A stretch of 45,507 nt of DNA, taken from NCBI GenBank assembly GCA_027083345.1, contig JALWOZ010000028.1:1-45507 (forward strand), in the 5' to 3' direction. This document shows, one piece after another, positions 1 to 7,364 of this stretch. Below the pieces are notes generated by a model. It saw nothing but the letters and a program-made list of their open reading frames with translations. It searched no databases and was not told the DNA's origin. Positions within the stretch are counted from its first letter, which is position 1, and each line of letters starts with the position of its first letter. The translations under genes and the position numbers were made by a program. This stretch comes from Candidatus Kaiserbacteria bacterium (GTDB lineage Bacteria; Patescibacteriota; Minisyncoccia; Phycocordibacterales; UBA2100).

Positions 1-320
1 GTACTCCAGACTCATCAAACAATCAAGACTTTGCAACCGGCACCTCTACAACTACAAATGAGACAACATCTACAACAACAGATGACACTGCGACAACCAC
101 AGCAAGTACAACAGACTCTACGGCTACCACTACAAACTCTACGGCAACAACAACCACTCCTGTAACCTCAGACAATAGCACGGCAACAAGCACAGACCCT
201 ACAGCAACATCTACCCCGCCAGACTCAGGGCAGTCTACCGCTACCTCAACTGATGTTGGTGCTACAGACAACGCTACAAGTACAAGTAGTAGTGCAGCTA
301 CTAGTATAAATGCAGGGTAG
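1..320 (+). CDS. C-terminal tail of a Thr/Ser/Ala-rich, probably surface-exposed protein (5' end outside window)
   Basis: An open frame enters from the left edge (codons in phase with position 3) and stops at TAG 318-320. The roughly 105 visible residues are low complexity: dominated by Thr with Ser, Ala, Asp and Asn, and with almost no hydrophobic, basic or aromatic residues. Such tails are typical of extended linkers or stalks on exported bacterial proteins and could carry O-linked glycans; this role is inference. No domain is visible in the part seen. The Val-rich frame on the opposite strand is only the antisense image of the Thr (ACN) codons. GAPDH starts 42 nt downstream. Confidence 0.6.
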   Translation, partial: TPDSSNNQDFATGTSTTTNETTSTTTDDTATTTASTTDSTATTTNSTATTTTPVTSDNSTATSTDPTATSTPPDSGQSTATSTDVGATDNATSTSSSAATSINAG

Positions 321-362
321 TATGGTTATAAATTATTATTAAAATTATAAATTGAAATCAAT

Positions 363-1325
363 ATGAGAGTAGCAATAAATGGGTTTGGTAGGATTGGGCG
401 TGCATTTTATAAAGCAGTATATACAATGCCTGAGGTGGAGGTCATAGCAGTGAATGACTTGGGAGACAAGGAGAATTTAGAGTACTTATTAAAGTACGAC
501 TCTGTATATGGACAGTTCGATGGAGATTTGTCTGGAGTTGAGTTTTTACAAGAGAGAGTGCCGAGTGAGTTGCCATGGGCAAAAATGGATGTTGACGTAG
601 TGGTGGAGAGTACAGGACTCTTCCGCACTAAGGAGCTTGCGCAAGGGCATATAGATGCTGGAGCTAAGCGAGTGGTTATCTCTGCTCCGAGTGCAGATGC
701 TACTACAGTGCTAGTGGGGGTAAATGAGGAGGCTTTGCAAGCATGCTCTATAAGCTCTAATGCTTCTTGTACTACTAATGCCACTAGCCCTGTGATAGGT
801 ATACTTAGTGAGGCAATAGGGATAGAGAAGGCTATACTTAATACTGTGCATGGTTATACTGCTACTCAGCGTACTGTAGACGGACCTTCTAAAAAAGACT
901 TTAGACGAGGTAGGGCGGCGGCTGTTAATATCATACCTACCACTACTGGTGCAGCAGAGGCGACCACTAAGGCGCATACCTCTCTAGTTGGTAAATTTGA
1001 CGGGGTGGCTATGCGTGTGCCGGTGCCGGCTGGCTCTATAGTAGACATAACATTTATAGCAAGTAGAGACACTACAGTAGAAGAGGTCAATAATGCGCTT
1101 GAGGGGGCCTCTGGTAGTCAGCGGTGGGGGGATATATTTGCTGTTACTGAGGATCCGTTAGTGTCTACCGATATATTGGGGTCTAAATATGCCTCTATAG
1201 CAGACCTATCTATGACACATGTAGTAGGAGGTAATCTAGTAAAGGTTTTGGCATGGTATGACAATGAGACTGGCTACGTGAGCTCTCTTGTGCAACATGT
1301 GCTAGCTGTTGATAACTCAAAGTAG
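363..1325 (+). CDS. gap: Glyceraldehyde-3-phosphate dehydrogenase, type I, shortened
   Basis: Converts glyceraldehyde-3-phosphate, NAD+ and phosphate to 1,3-bisphosphoglycerate in glycolysis (cytosolic tetramer). The N-terminal Rossmann motif GFGRIGR lies at residues 7-13. The catalytic motif SCTTNA carries Cys136, and His163 in TVHGYTATQ is the general base. The phosphate-site segment NIIPTTTGAA is intact. At 320 aa it is about 15 residues shorter than usual. The gap falls after YGQFDG (residues 49-54), where most GAPDHs carry a two-strand hairpin before the LPW motif. The -10-like TATAAA about 11 nt upstream of the ATG is consistent with the short-leader style of the window. No SD is seen. 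Confidence 0.95.
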   Translation: MRVAINGFGRIGRAFYKAVYTMPEVEVIAVNDLGDKENLEYLLKYDSVYGQFDGDLSGVEFLQERVPSELPWAKMDVDVVVESTGLFRTKELAQGHIDAGAKRVVISAPSADATTVLVGVNEEALQACSISSNASCTTNATSPVIGILSEAIGIEKAILNTVHGYTATQRTVDGPSKKDFRRGRAAAVNIIPTTTGAAEATTKAHTSLVGKFDGVAMRVPVPAGSIVDITFIASRDTTVEEVNNALEGASGSQRWGDIFAVTEDPLVSTDILGSKYASIADLSMTHVVGGNLVKVLAWYDNETGYVSSLVQHVLAVDNSK

Positions 1326-1340
1326 CTTGTTTTGTTAAGG

Positions 1341-1346
1341 TATAAT
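1341..1346 (+). promoter_or_regulatory. -10 box TATAAT, 11 nt before the start of the 1358 gene
   Basis: A perfect TATAAT hexamer ends 11 nt before the ATG, so the predicted transcript would have a leader of only about 5 nt. It lies just after the gap stop codon. No SD is present. Confidence 0.5.
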
Positions 1347-1357
1347 ATGAGATAGTT

Positions 1358-2443
1358 ATGAAGAGGTATTTAACAGTTTTAATTATTTTACTTTTAATAG
1401 TGCTGGGTTTTGGACTTGTAGGGGCATATGTTGTACAACATCCCAACTTCTTAAATTCTATTAAGTCTTTATTGGGTATTAAAGTAGAGCGATCTGTGGA
1501 GACTAAGTCTTTAGAGGAGGTGCGGGCAGAGTTGATTAAGCAAGGAGACCTTTTTTTGACTTTAACTCCTAAAGGTGGTGGCTCTACAGGAGGTTATACT
1601 TATAGTTTTGATAGTAATGAGGTTAATGAGATATCTAATGATGATAATTTAGATAATTATATTTCTGTTCTTTACTCTTTTAATAAAGACTCTAATACCA
1701 GAGCATATGTTGAGGCACAGGCAGAAGACATAGTAAATAAGAAGGTCAACCCTTACTCGATTTTGCTATCTAATAGGAGCAATAAGGAGTCTATAGAGAC
1801 AGTTGCAAGGTTGAACGAGTCGCCTAGAGGCCCTGTGGCAGTCTCTCCGGATGGTAAGCAGGTTTTGTATGTAGAGCGCGCGCCTCAGAAGGAGGGAGGC
1901 ATTATAGCAGACGCAAATGAACTCACTATACATTATGCAAAAAGGGAGCAGGAGGGTAAATGGCAGTCTCAAAAACTGTGGAGTGGTGTGAGTCCAAAGT
2001 GGCTGAATGATGACCTATTTTTCTACCTGAAGAATGATGGTATATATTTAGGCATATTGAGTGAGGGAGTAGAAGACAAAGTGTGGGCTACCACAGATAC
2101 TCTAGGCAGTAACTCTAATTTAGCTATTACAAATGATGGTAGGTATTTGGCTTGGGTGTTGCCGGACGCAGGGAAGGTGTATATATTTGAAATCTCTTAC
2201 AATAATAAACTAAGTATATTTGAGTTAAATATGGTGCAGACGTTGAATGTACATGCTTTTTGGGCCGTGTTCTCTCCAAGTGGTCAACATTTGGCATTGC
2301 AAACAGTAGATTGGGATAATCTTAAACTCGACCCTAAGCCTAGTATACAAATATATTCTGTAGACTTCGGAGATAATAGTATATTTGGCGTAGACCTAAA
2401 TGCCTTTGTGCAGGAGTCAATGTTTTTAACAGATTGGAGATAA
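1358..2443 (+). CDS. Membrane-anchored protein with beta-propeller-like (PD40/TolB-like) repeats
   Basis: A 361-aa protein with one N-terminal transmembrane anchor (about residues 5-26, leucine/isoleucine rich) and an extracytoplasmic body. The body contains segments resembling PD40/WD-type blades, e.g. PVAVSPDGKQVLYVE near 159-173 and AVFSPSGQHLALQ in the C-terminal third. Each has the SPDG/SPSG turn followed by a beta strand. The fold assignment is inference from these repeats; substrate and partner are unknown. It is followed at 12 nt by another exported protein, so the two may be cotranscribed and act together at the cell surface. Confidence 0.55.
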   Translation: MKRYLTVLIILLLIVLGFGLVGAYVVQHPNFLNSIKSLLGIKVERSVETKSLEEVRAELIKQGDLFLTLTPKGGGSTGGYTYSFDSNEVNEISNDDNLDNYISVLYSFNKDSNTRAYVEAQAEDIVNKKVNPYSILLSNRSNKESIETVARLNESPRGPVAVSPDGKQVLYVERAPQKEGGIIADANELTIHYAKREQEGKWQSQKLWSGVSPKWLNDDLFFYLKNDGIYLGILSEGVEDKVWATTDTLGSNSNLAITNDGRYLAWVLPDAGKVYIFEISYNNKLSIFELNMVQTLNVHAFWAVFSPSGQHLALQTVDWDNLKLDPKPSIQIYSVDFGDNSIFGVDLNAFVQESMFLTDWR

Positions 2444-2455
2444 GTTATAATAAAT

Positions 2456-3820
2456 ATGGTTAATAGAATATCACAATTAATTTTTACTCTTAGCATCATC
2501 TTTGCTCTAGTATTTACTCTATTTGTGATTGTTACTCCGAGTGTTGTAGATGCACGTTATGCTAGGGATGTGGTTAGATCTGGTAAACATCAATCTAGAA
2601 GCAATAATAATAGTAGTGTGGGTAGTCAAGGGTCTGGTAGCGGGTGGGGAAGTTCTTTATTTAGTAGTAACGTAAGTACTGCAAGTACTTTTAGTACTAA
2701 TTATAATAATTCTACTGGTAGTAGCTGGGGTAAGACTTATACCGGAGCTGGGAGCGTGTATAAAAGTAGTAGTAATTATACTGGGCATAGGTTAAATTCG
2801 AACTTTAAAGCAGGTAACATACAGAATCTTAATACATCAAGATTAGATAAAAGGAGTTCGTCGAGTTTAAATAACAATACTTCATCTAATAATAAATCGT
2901 CTTGGTTTAGTATAGTAAGTCGTGGTGGCAGTACTCCTGATAGTTCGAATAATGGAGTGAGTTTATCAAAGGGTAACTCGACTGTTCATACTTCACAATC
3001 AACACACACAGTTACCCCGACTGTGCACAATAAGAGAGTTGTTATTTATGTTAGAGATAAAGATGGTAATGTAGTTAGGGAGGTAGTTGTGCAGATCAAT
3101 TGTCCTAATGGCTTTACAAGATTGGTAGATCAGTATGGTAGGACGATACCGGGCTCAAGACATAAGACGACCTGTAGAGATCTTGGTACTTGCCCTGCGC
3201 CTGATCCTAAAGATCCTAGTTCACCGCCAGACTCTCTAGTGCCCGTAAATACCAATGTGAGTTGTGTGGTAACAAAATGCCAATCTCCTCTCCCTAATGT
3301 GTGTGGTGAGTATGGAGAGGGTGAGATTAGCCAATGCTCAGATCCTAATTATGGACATACTTGTGATGCCTTACAACCTCCAGACCCCTCTGGCACGTGC
3401 TCAGTGCAGACAAGTTGTGGTATAGCAACCGGAGTAAGGGGATGTAATAATACATGCATAATAACAAGGTACCCATATTGCCCACTACCTTCAGAGAATA
3501 CCAATAACAACACAATCTGGCTAACTTTGCCTAACTCCGGGCAGGCCGGAGAGATAACCGCTAAGATATATGCTAAACCTATCTTGGTTAAAAACGCTAC
3601 AAAGACAAAGATAGTCTGGCTCTCTGCTTGGGCTGAGTCTTGTGTAGTTAGTGGCTCTAATGGCGACTCGGGAGTAGGGTGGTCTGGAGTGTTTGGAGAG
3701 CACCTCTCTAGTGATATAGTCTCTGAGACTACTTATACTGTAACATGCAAGAATAAAGCCGGAGCTACAGCAACAGACTCTGTGAAGGTTAGGTTATTAC
3801 CTGAGTGGCAGGAGATATAG
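2456..3820 (+). CDS. Secreted or surface protein: Ser/Asn-rich stalk, Cys-rich middle, C-terminal Ig-like domain
   Basis: A 454-aa protein. Residues 8-30 form a hydrophobic signal or anchor ending in VVDA, a plausible signal peptidase site. Residues about 40-190 are low-complexity Ser/Asn/Thr/Gly. A beta-like segment (VVIYVRDKDGNVVREV) follows, then about 140 residues with roughly a dozen cysteines and many Pro, likely disulfide-bonded. The last about 100 residues resemble an Ig-like module common in Parcubacteria surface proteins (strand pattern with one Cys in each half, ending LLPEWQEI). Function is unknown; an adhesive or envelope role is inference. A DsbA-like oxidoreductase at 41440-42174 could oxidise its cysteines. 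Confidence 0.6.
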   Translation: MVNRISQLIFTLSIIFALVFTLFVIVTPSVVDARYARDVVRSGKHQSRSNNNSSVGSQGSGSGWGSSLFSSNVSTASTFSTNYNNSTGSSWGKTYTGAGSVYKSSSNYTGHRLNSNFKAGNIQNLNTSRLDKRSSSSLNNNTSSNNKSSWFSIVSRGGSTPDSSNNGVSLSKGNSTVHTSQSTHTVTPTVHNKRVVIYVRDKDGNVVREVVVQINCPNGFTRLVDQYGRTIPGSRHKTTCRDLGTCPAPDPKDPSSPPDSLVPVNTNVSCVVTKCQSPLPNVCGEYGEGEISQCSDPNYGHTCDALQPPDPSGTCSVQTSCGIATGVRGCNNTCIITRYPYCPLPSENTNNNTIWLTLPNSGQAGEITAKIYAKPILVKNATKTKIVWLSAWAESCVVSGSNGDSGVGWSGVFGEHLSSDIVSETTYTVTCKNKAGATATDSVKVRLLPEWQEI

Positions 3821-3834
3821 AAGAGGAGACTCAT

Positions 3835-3877
3835 AACTATTGACAAATGCAGGATATATTGCATTATGTCAATAGTT
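3835..3877 (+). promoter_or_regulatory. Promoter embedded in a long interrupted palindrome, upstream of the 3895 cassette
   Basis: An 11-bp arm (3835-3845, ending in the -35 hexamer TTGACA at 3840-3845) pairs with 3867-3877. A further 6 bp (3846-3851 with 3860-3865) extend the stem, with one bulged A at 3866 and an 8-nt loop. A -10-like CATTAT sits at 3862-3867, 16 nt from the -35. The palindrome could be an operator, an RNA hairpin from readthrough, or an element end. It lacks the U-run of a normal terminator. Confidence 0.5.
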
Positions 3878-3894
3878 CTTTACGGGAGAAAAAC

Positions 3895-4212
3895 ATGAAA
3901 AAAATTTGGTTCTGCATTGCCGCCTTTTTGGCGGTAGCGCAGGCACAGGCAAAGCCGACTAGTCTTTGCGCTGTGCCGAATTTACCATCAGAGGCAATTG
4001 TTGCCTCTGATGGATGGACCCAGTCGTACGTCGTACTGATTGGGCTCGGTGCAAAAAGAGCTGAAGAGGCTCTCAACCTATTCTCCAGCTATGATGCTGG
4101 GGATTTGCTTGGGGGAGAAAATATTGCCGAGTTTGCATTGCTTGGCAAACCCAACGTTTTTGGCACTCAGAGCGCCGGTAACATTAACAAGGGGGCTGGT
4201 GTATGGTGTTAA
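3895..4212 (+). CDS. Small secreted protein in a self-contained cassette, unknown function
   Basis: A 105-aa product. I chose ATG 3895 over the in-frame ATG at 3847 because SD GGGAG (3884-3888) lies 6 nt upstream and because translation then begins with a classic signal peptide: MKK, a hydrophobic core, and AQAQA before Lys. The mature part has one Cys near its N terminus and a C-terminal Cys that could pair. No family is recognised. Base composition is clearly higher in G+C than the neighbours. The gene carries a 13-bp perfect inverted repeat (3985-4013), its own promoter and a terminator, unlike the SD-less native genes around it. It may be a transferred or specialised gene. Confidence 0.65.
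   Translation: MKKIWFCIAAFLAVAQAQAKPTSLCAVPNLPSEAIVASDGWTQSYVVLIGLGAKRAEEALNLFSSYDAGDLLGGENIAEFALLGKPNVFGTQSAGNINKGAGVWC
3985..4013. repeat. 13-bp perfect inverted repeat inside the 3895 gene
   Basis: Positions 3985-3997 are the exact reverse complement of 4001-4013, with loop TTG. It would form a very stable hairpin in the mRNA near codons 31-40. Confidence 0.85.
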
Positions 4213-4239
4213 CGACTGACACTTATGCCTTGCCTCCGA

Positions 4240-4271
4240 GCTCATCGCGATTTGCATTGCGGTGGGCTTTT
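4240..4271 (+). terminator. Rho-independent terminator of the 3895 cassette
   Basis: A hairpin of GCTCA/CGC/AT paired with AT/GCG/TGGGC, with two mismatches and loop TTGC, followed by TTTT. It lies just before the rpiB promoter. Confidence 0.6.
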
Positions 4272-4296
4272 GATATTTAGTAAAGGTAGCTGAGTA

Positions 4297-4305
4297 TGGT
4301 ATAAT
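4297..4305 (+). promoter_or_regulatory. Extended -10 (TGGTATAAT) for the rpiB operon
   Basis: A perfect extended -10 ends 10 nt before the rpiB ATG, predicting a leader of about 4 nt. It is the promoter for the pentose phosphate operon. Confidence 0.65.
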
Positions 4306-4315
4306 TTAGTCTGTT

Positions 4316-4789
4316 ATGAAAGTGTATTTTGCAACAGATCATGCTGGATTTGAGTTGAAAGAGATACTTTTGGATTATGTAAGGAGTCTTTCTATTGCTC
4401 TCGAGAGTGGTGTGCAATATGATGTGGAGGATGTTGGGGCGTATAAACTAGACCCTCAAGACGATTATCCGGATTTTATGCATAAGGTTGCTGAAGCAGT
4501 GGGTAAGGATAATAGCTCACGAGCTATTATATTAGGAGGCTCCGGGCAAGGCGAGGCTATAGTAGCTAATAGGCACAGTGGCGTGCGGGCTGTGGTGTAT
4601 AATGCGCCAAATTTGGAGATTATAAAATTAAGCAGAGAGCATAATGACGCTAATGTGCTAAGCTTGGGCGCAAGATTTTTGACGGTAGAGGAGGCTAAAA
4701 AGGCGGTTAAGCTTTGGTTGATGACGAGCTTCTCTAACGATGAGAGACACATAAGAAGGATTGAGAAGATTGATTTAAAATATGAATGA
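4316..4789 (+). CDS. rpiB: Ribose-5-phosphate isomerase B
   Basis: Interconverts ribose-5-phosphate and ribulose-5-phosphate (RpiB/LacAB family, 157 aa, usual length). Motifs: DHAGFELK at 8-15, DYPDFMHKVA at 50-59, and GGSGQGEAIVANR at 74-86. The usual catalytic Cys of the CGTGIG loop is absent. The loop instead matches the actinobacterial type, in which a Glu (here Glu80) acts as base. REHNDANVLSLG is the conserved C-terminal motif. First gene of a four-gene operon; its TGA overlaps the rpe start by 8 nt. Confidence 0.9.
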   Translation: MKVYFATDHAGFELKEILLDYVRSLSIALESGVQYDVEDVGAYKLDPQDDYPDFMHKVAEAVGKDNSSRAIILGGSGQGEAIVANRHSGVRAVVYNAPNLEIIKLSREHNDANVLSLGARFLTVEEAKKAVKLWLMTSFSNDERHIRRIEKIDLKYE

Positions 4790-5474
4790 GTCAATAAAGT
4801 ATATACAAGTAATCCCCGCCATCTTAGAGGCGAGTTTTGCAGATGTAGAAAAAAGGTTTGCCAAAGTTAGTGGGTTAGTGCCTATGGTGCAGGTGGATAT
4901 TTGTGATGGTAAGTTTGTACCCTCTAGAACCGTTGGTTATGATGGAAGGGTAGAGAGTTTTGATAAGTTGAGTACTTTAGCCAGTGAGCATAGCCTACAG
5001 ATTGAGCTAGATATGATGGTAAGGCTAGACGATAATCTCAATAGGTGGTTAACAAACATAAAAGCCTCAGGTGCTAAGCGGGCGGTATTGCATTTTGGGT
5101 CTACCAATAATTGGAGTGATGTATTTGCCATCATAGGAGAGTCTGAGGCAAAAATCGGGTTAGCTATACATATTGATACCAGTTTACTTGACGTGTATGA
5201 GTTGCTAGATAATTATGACTTTGATTTGGTACAAGTGATGGGTATTGCTAAAGTTGGGTATGGAGGTCAGTCTTTTGACAAGAAAGCTCTTAATATAGTA
5301 AGAAGTATTAAAGCCAAGTATCCTGATATGTTAATCTCTGCTGATGGAGGAGTTAATATTGATACTGCGAGTAGTTTAGTAAGAGCAGGAGTGAATAATT
5401 TGGTTGCAGGCTCTGCTATTTTTAAGTCTGGTAATCCACAGCAGGCTATAGATAAACTTAAGCAAATTGTTTAG
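4782..5474 (+). CDS. rpe: Ribulose-phosphate 3-epimerase-like TIM-barrel protein
   Basis: Expected to epimerise ribulose-5-phosphate to xylulose-5-phosphate. At 230 aa it is a normal length. Family motifs are VDICDGKFVPSRT, MGIAKVGYGGQSF and SADGGVN, followed by the phosphate-binding VAGSAIF. Asp39 and Asp188, the metal/catalytic Asp pair, are kept. The two metal-binding His of classical Rpe are replaced by Gln37 (VQVD) and Asp77 (LDMMV). Metal use, or even the reaction, may therefore differ. Its position between rpiB and transketolase strongly supports a pentose phosphate role. The 8-nt overlap with rpiB suggests translational coupling. Confidence 0.8.
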   Translation: MNESIKYIQVIPAILEASFADVEKRFAKVSGLVPMVQVDICDGKFVPSRTVGYDGRVESFDKLSTLASEHSLQIELDMMVRLDDNLNRWLTNIKASGAKRAVLHFGSTNNWSDVFAIIGESEAKIGLAIHIDTSLLDVYELLDNYDFDLVQVMGIAKVGYGGQSFDKKALNIVRSIKAKYPDMLISADGGVNIDTASSLVRAGVNNLVAGSAIFKSGNPQQAIDKLKQIV

Positions 5475-5492
5475 ATGTAGTATGATATAAAG

Positions 5493-6344
5493 ATGTTAAG
5501 TGAGAGTGAGTTGCAGGTTTTACAAGAGAAAGCTAATCTTATAAGACAAGATATAATACGTATGTTGGCTATTGCTGGGTCGGGGCATACGGCGGGGCCG
5601 TTAGGTATGGCGGATATTTTTGCTTTATTATATTTTCATACATTGAAACACAATCCCAGGGATCCGTTTTGGGAGGGTAGAGACAGATTAGTTTTGAGTA
5701 ATGGTCATATATGTCCTGTGCAATATGCTACTATGGCTCGTAGTGGATATTTTGATGTTGCAGAGCTCTCCACTTTGCGTAAATTTGGTAGTCGCCTACA
5801 GGGGCACCCGCATAGAGAATTTTTACCCGGTATAGAGACAAGCTCCGGGCCTCTTGGTTCGGGACTTTCTCAAGCTTTGGGAATGGCACTCTCTACAAGG
5901 ATGGATGGAGAGAATACGCATAAATTTATATATTGTTGTATGGGAGATGGGGAGTTAAATGAGGGTCAGGTTTGGGAAGCTGCTTTATGTGCAGGCAAAG
6001 AGAAGTGTAATAATCTTATAGGTATAATAGATAGAAATGACATACAAATAGATGGACATACTCAAGATGTTATGCCTATGGATTCTCTAAAAAAGAAGTG
6101 GAGGAGCTTTAAGTGGCATGTACAAGAGGTAGATGGGCATAACTTTCAAGAAGTAGACAATGCTATAGAGCTCGCAAAGTCTATTAACGATAAGCCGAGT
6201 ATGATTATAGCCATCACTGTACCTGGTAAAGGAGTATCTGAAATAGAGAAGGATTATAAATGGCACGGTAAGCCACCGAGTAAAGAGGAGGCAGAGAGAT
6301 TTTTGGAAGAACTCCAACATAATTTTGACTTTTTAAAGTCATAA
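5493..6344 (+). CDS. tktN: Transketolase, N-terminal (thiamine-diphosphate) subunit
   Basis: A 283-aa subunit of a split transketolase, which transfers two-carbon units between sugar phosphates. It binds the ThDP diphosphate and Mg2+ through the GDG...N motif (GDGELNEGQVWEAA, with IIDRND about 25 residues later). SNGHICP and SSGPLGSGLSQALGMA are further family motifs. It needs the tktC product for the pyrimidine-binding and C-terminal domains. Gaps are 18 nt to rpe and 20 nt to tktC. A TATAAA ends 1 nt before the ATG and is too close to act as a leaderless promoter. Confidence 0.92.
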   Translation: MLSESELQVLQEKANLIRQDIIRMLAIAGSGHTAGPLGMADIFALLYFHTLKHNPRDPFWEGRDRLVLSNGHICPVQYATMARSGYFDVAELSTLRKFGSRLQGHPHREFLPGIETSSGPLGSGLSQALGMALSTRMDGENTHKFIYCCMGDGELNEGQVWEAALCAGKEKCNNLIGIIDRNDIQIDGHTQDVMPMDSLKKKWRSFKWHVQEVDGHNFQEVDNAIELAKSINDKPSMIIAITVPGKGVSEIEKDYKWHGKPPSKEEAERFLEELQHNFDFLKS

Positions 6345-6364
6345 AACTAAAAACTCTAATAGTC

Positions 6365-7348
6365 ATGATAAACAAGAATCTAAAACTCAATACAAAATTA
6401 TTTGATAAAGATGTAGAGCAAATAGCTCTCCGTAATGGTTTTGGGGATGGATTATTAGAGGTGGCTAAGACAAATGAGAACATAGTGGGTCTATGTGCTG
6501 ATTTGTTAGAGAGTACTCGTATGCACTTATTTGCTAGAGAGTTCCCCAATAGGTTTATAGAGGTGGGTATTACAGAACAGCACATGGCAAGTTGTGCAGC
6601 TGGGCTTGCTACTATGGGTAAGGTACCTTTTATAAGCTCATATGCTATGTTTAACCCAGGTAGAAATTGGGAGCAGATTCGTACTACTGTTTGTTATAAT
6701 AATGTACCTGTAAAAATAGTGGGCTCTCATGCCGGAATCTCAGTTGGCCCAGACGGAGGTACTCACCAAGCCATTGAGGATATAGCCATTATGAGAGTTG
6801 TCCCAAATATCGAGGTTATTGTGCCGTGCGATGCATTAGAAGCTCATAAGGCCACTATTGCTATTGCTGAGAGTGGTAAGCCGTCGTATTTAAGATTAGC
6901 GAGAGAGAAGACTCCAATAGTTACAACAAAAGAGACTCCTTTTGAGATAGGTAAGGCGCAAATTTTATACGAGAGCAATAATCCTGATGTGGCCATAATA
7001 GCCATAGGCCCTATGGTACATCAAGCATTACTCTCGGCTAAGATTTTAGAAGATCAAGGTGTAGGCACAATGGTTATTAACAGTGCTACAGTAAAACCCC
7101 TTGATGAAGAGACTATCTTAAAAGTAGCAAAGAGAGTAAAAGGAGTTATAACAGCAGAGACTCACCAAGTAGCGGGCGGACTCGGTGGAGCGGTGGCAGA
7201 GCTACTCTCCCAAAAGCTTCCAACTAAGATGGCATTTGTTGGTGTACAAGACAAATTCGGTCAGTCTGGTACGGGTGCTGAGCTTATGAAGCAGTACGGA
7301 TTGGATGTTGTAGATATTGTTAACTCTGCACAAAAGATTGTTGGTTAA
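6365..7348 (+). CDS. tktC: Transketolase, C-terminal (pyrimidine-binding) subunit
   Basis: A 327-aa partner of the preceding gene. It contains the transketolase pyrimidine-binding domain (FIEVGITEQHMASCAAGLA, where Glu activates ThDP) and the C-terminal domain (about residues 190-325). Together the two subunits equal one classical transketolase. Last gene of the rpiB operon. It converges on the minus-strand PfkB kinase with only 16 nt between stop codons. Confidence 0.92.
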   Translation: MINKNLKLNTKLFDKDVEQIALRNGFGDGLLEVAKTNENIVGLCADLLESTRMHLFAREFPNRFIEVGITEQHMASCAAGLATMGKVPFISSYAMFNPGRNWEQIRTTVCYNNVPVKIVGSHAGISVGPDGGTHQAIEDIAIMRVVPNIEVIVPCDALEAHKATIAIAESGKPSYLRLAREKTPIVTTKETPFEIGKAQILYESNNPDVAIIAIGPMVHQALLSAKILEDQGVGTMVINSATVKPLDEETILKVAKRVKGVITAETHQVAGGLGGAVAELLSQKLPTKMAFVGVQDKFGQSGTGAELMKQYGLDVVDIVNSAQKIVG

Positions 7349-7364
7349 TGTTTGATTAATTTTA

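Noticed and set aside
23-271. Val-rich frame on the minus strand
   Set aside because: Antisense image of the Thr-rich plus-strand coding end; valine runs are the reverse of ACN codons.
5486-5491. TATAAA before tktN, and similar boxes abutting the 9297 and 35499 starts
   Set aside because: They lie 0-1 nt from the start codon, too close for a functional leaderless promoter; tktN and the 9297 gene are probably in operons.
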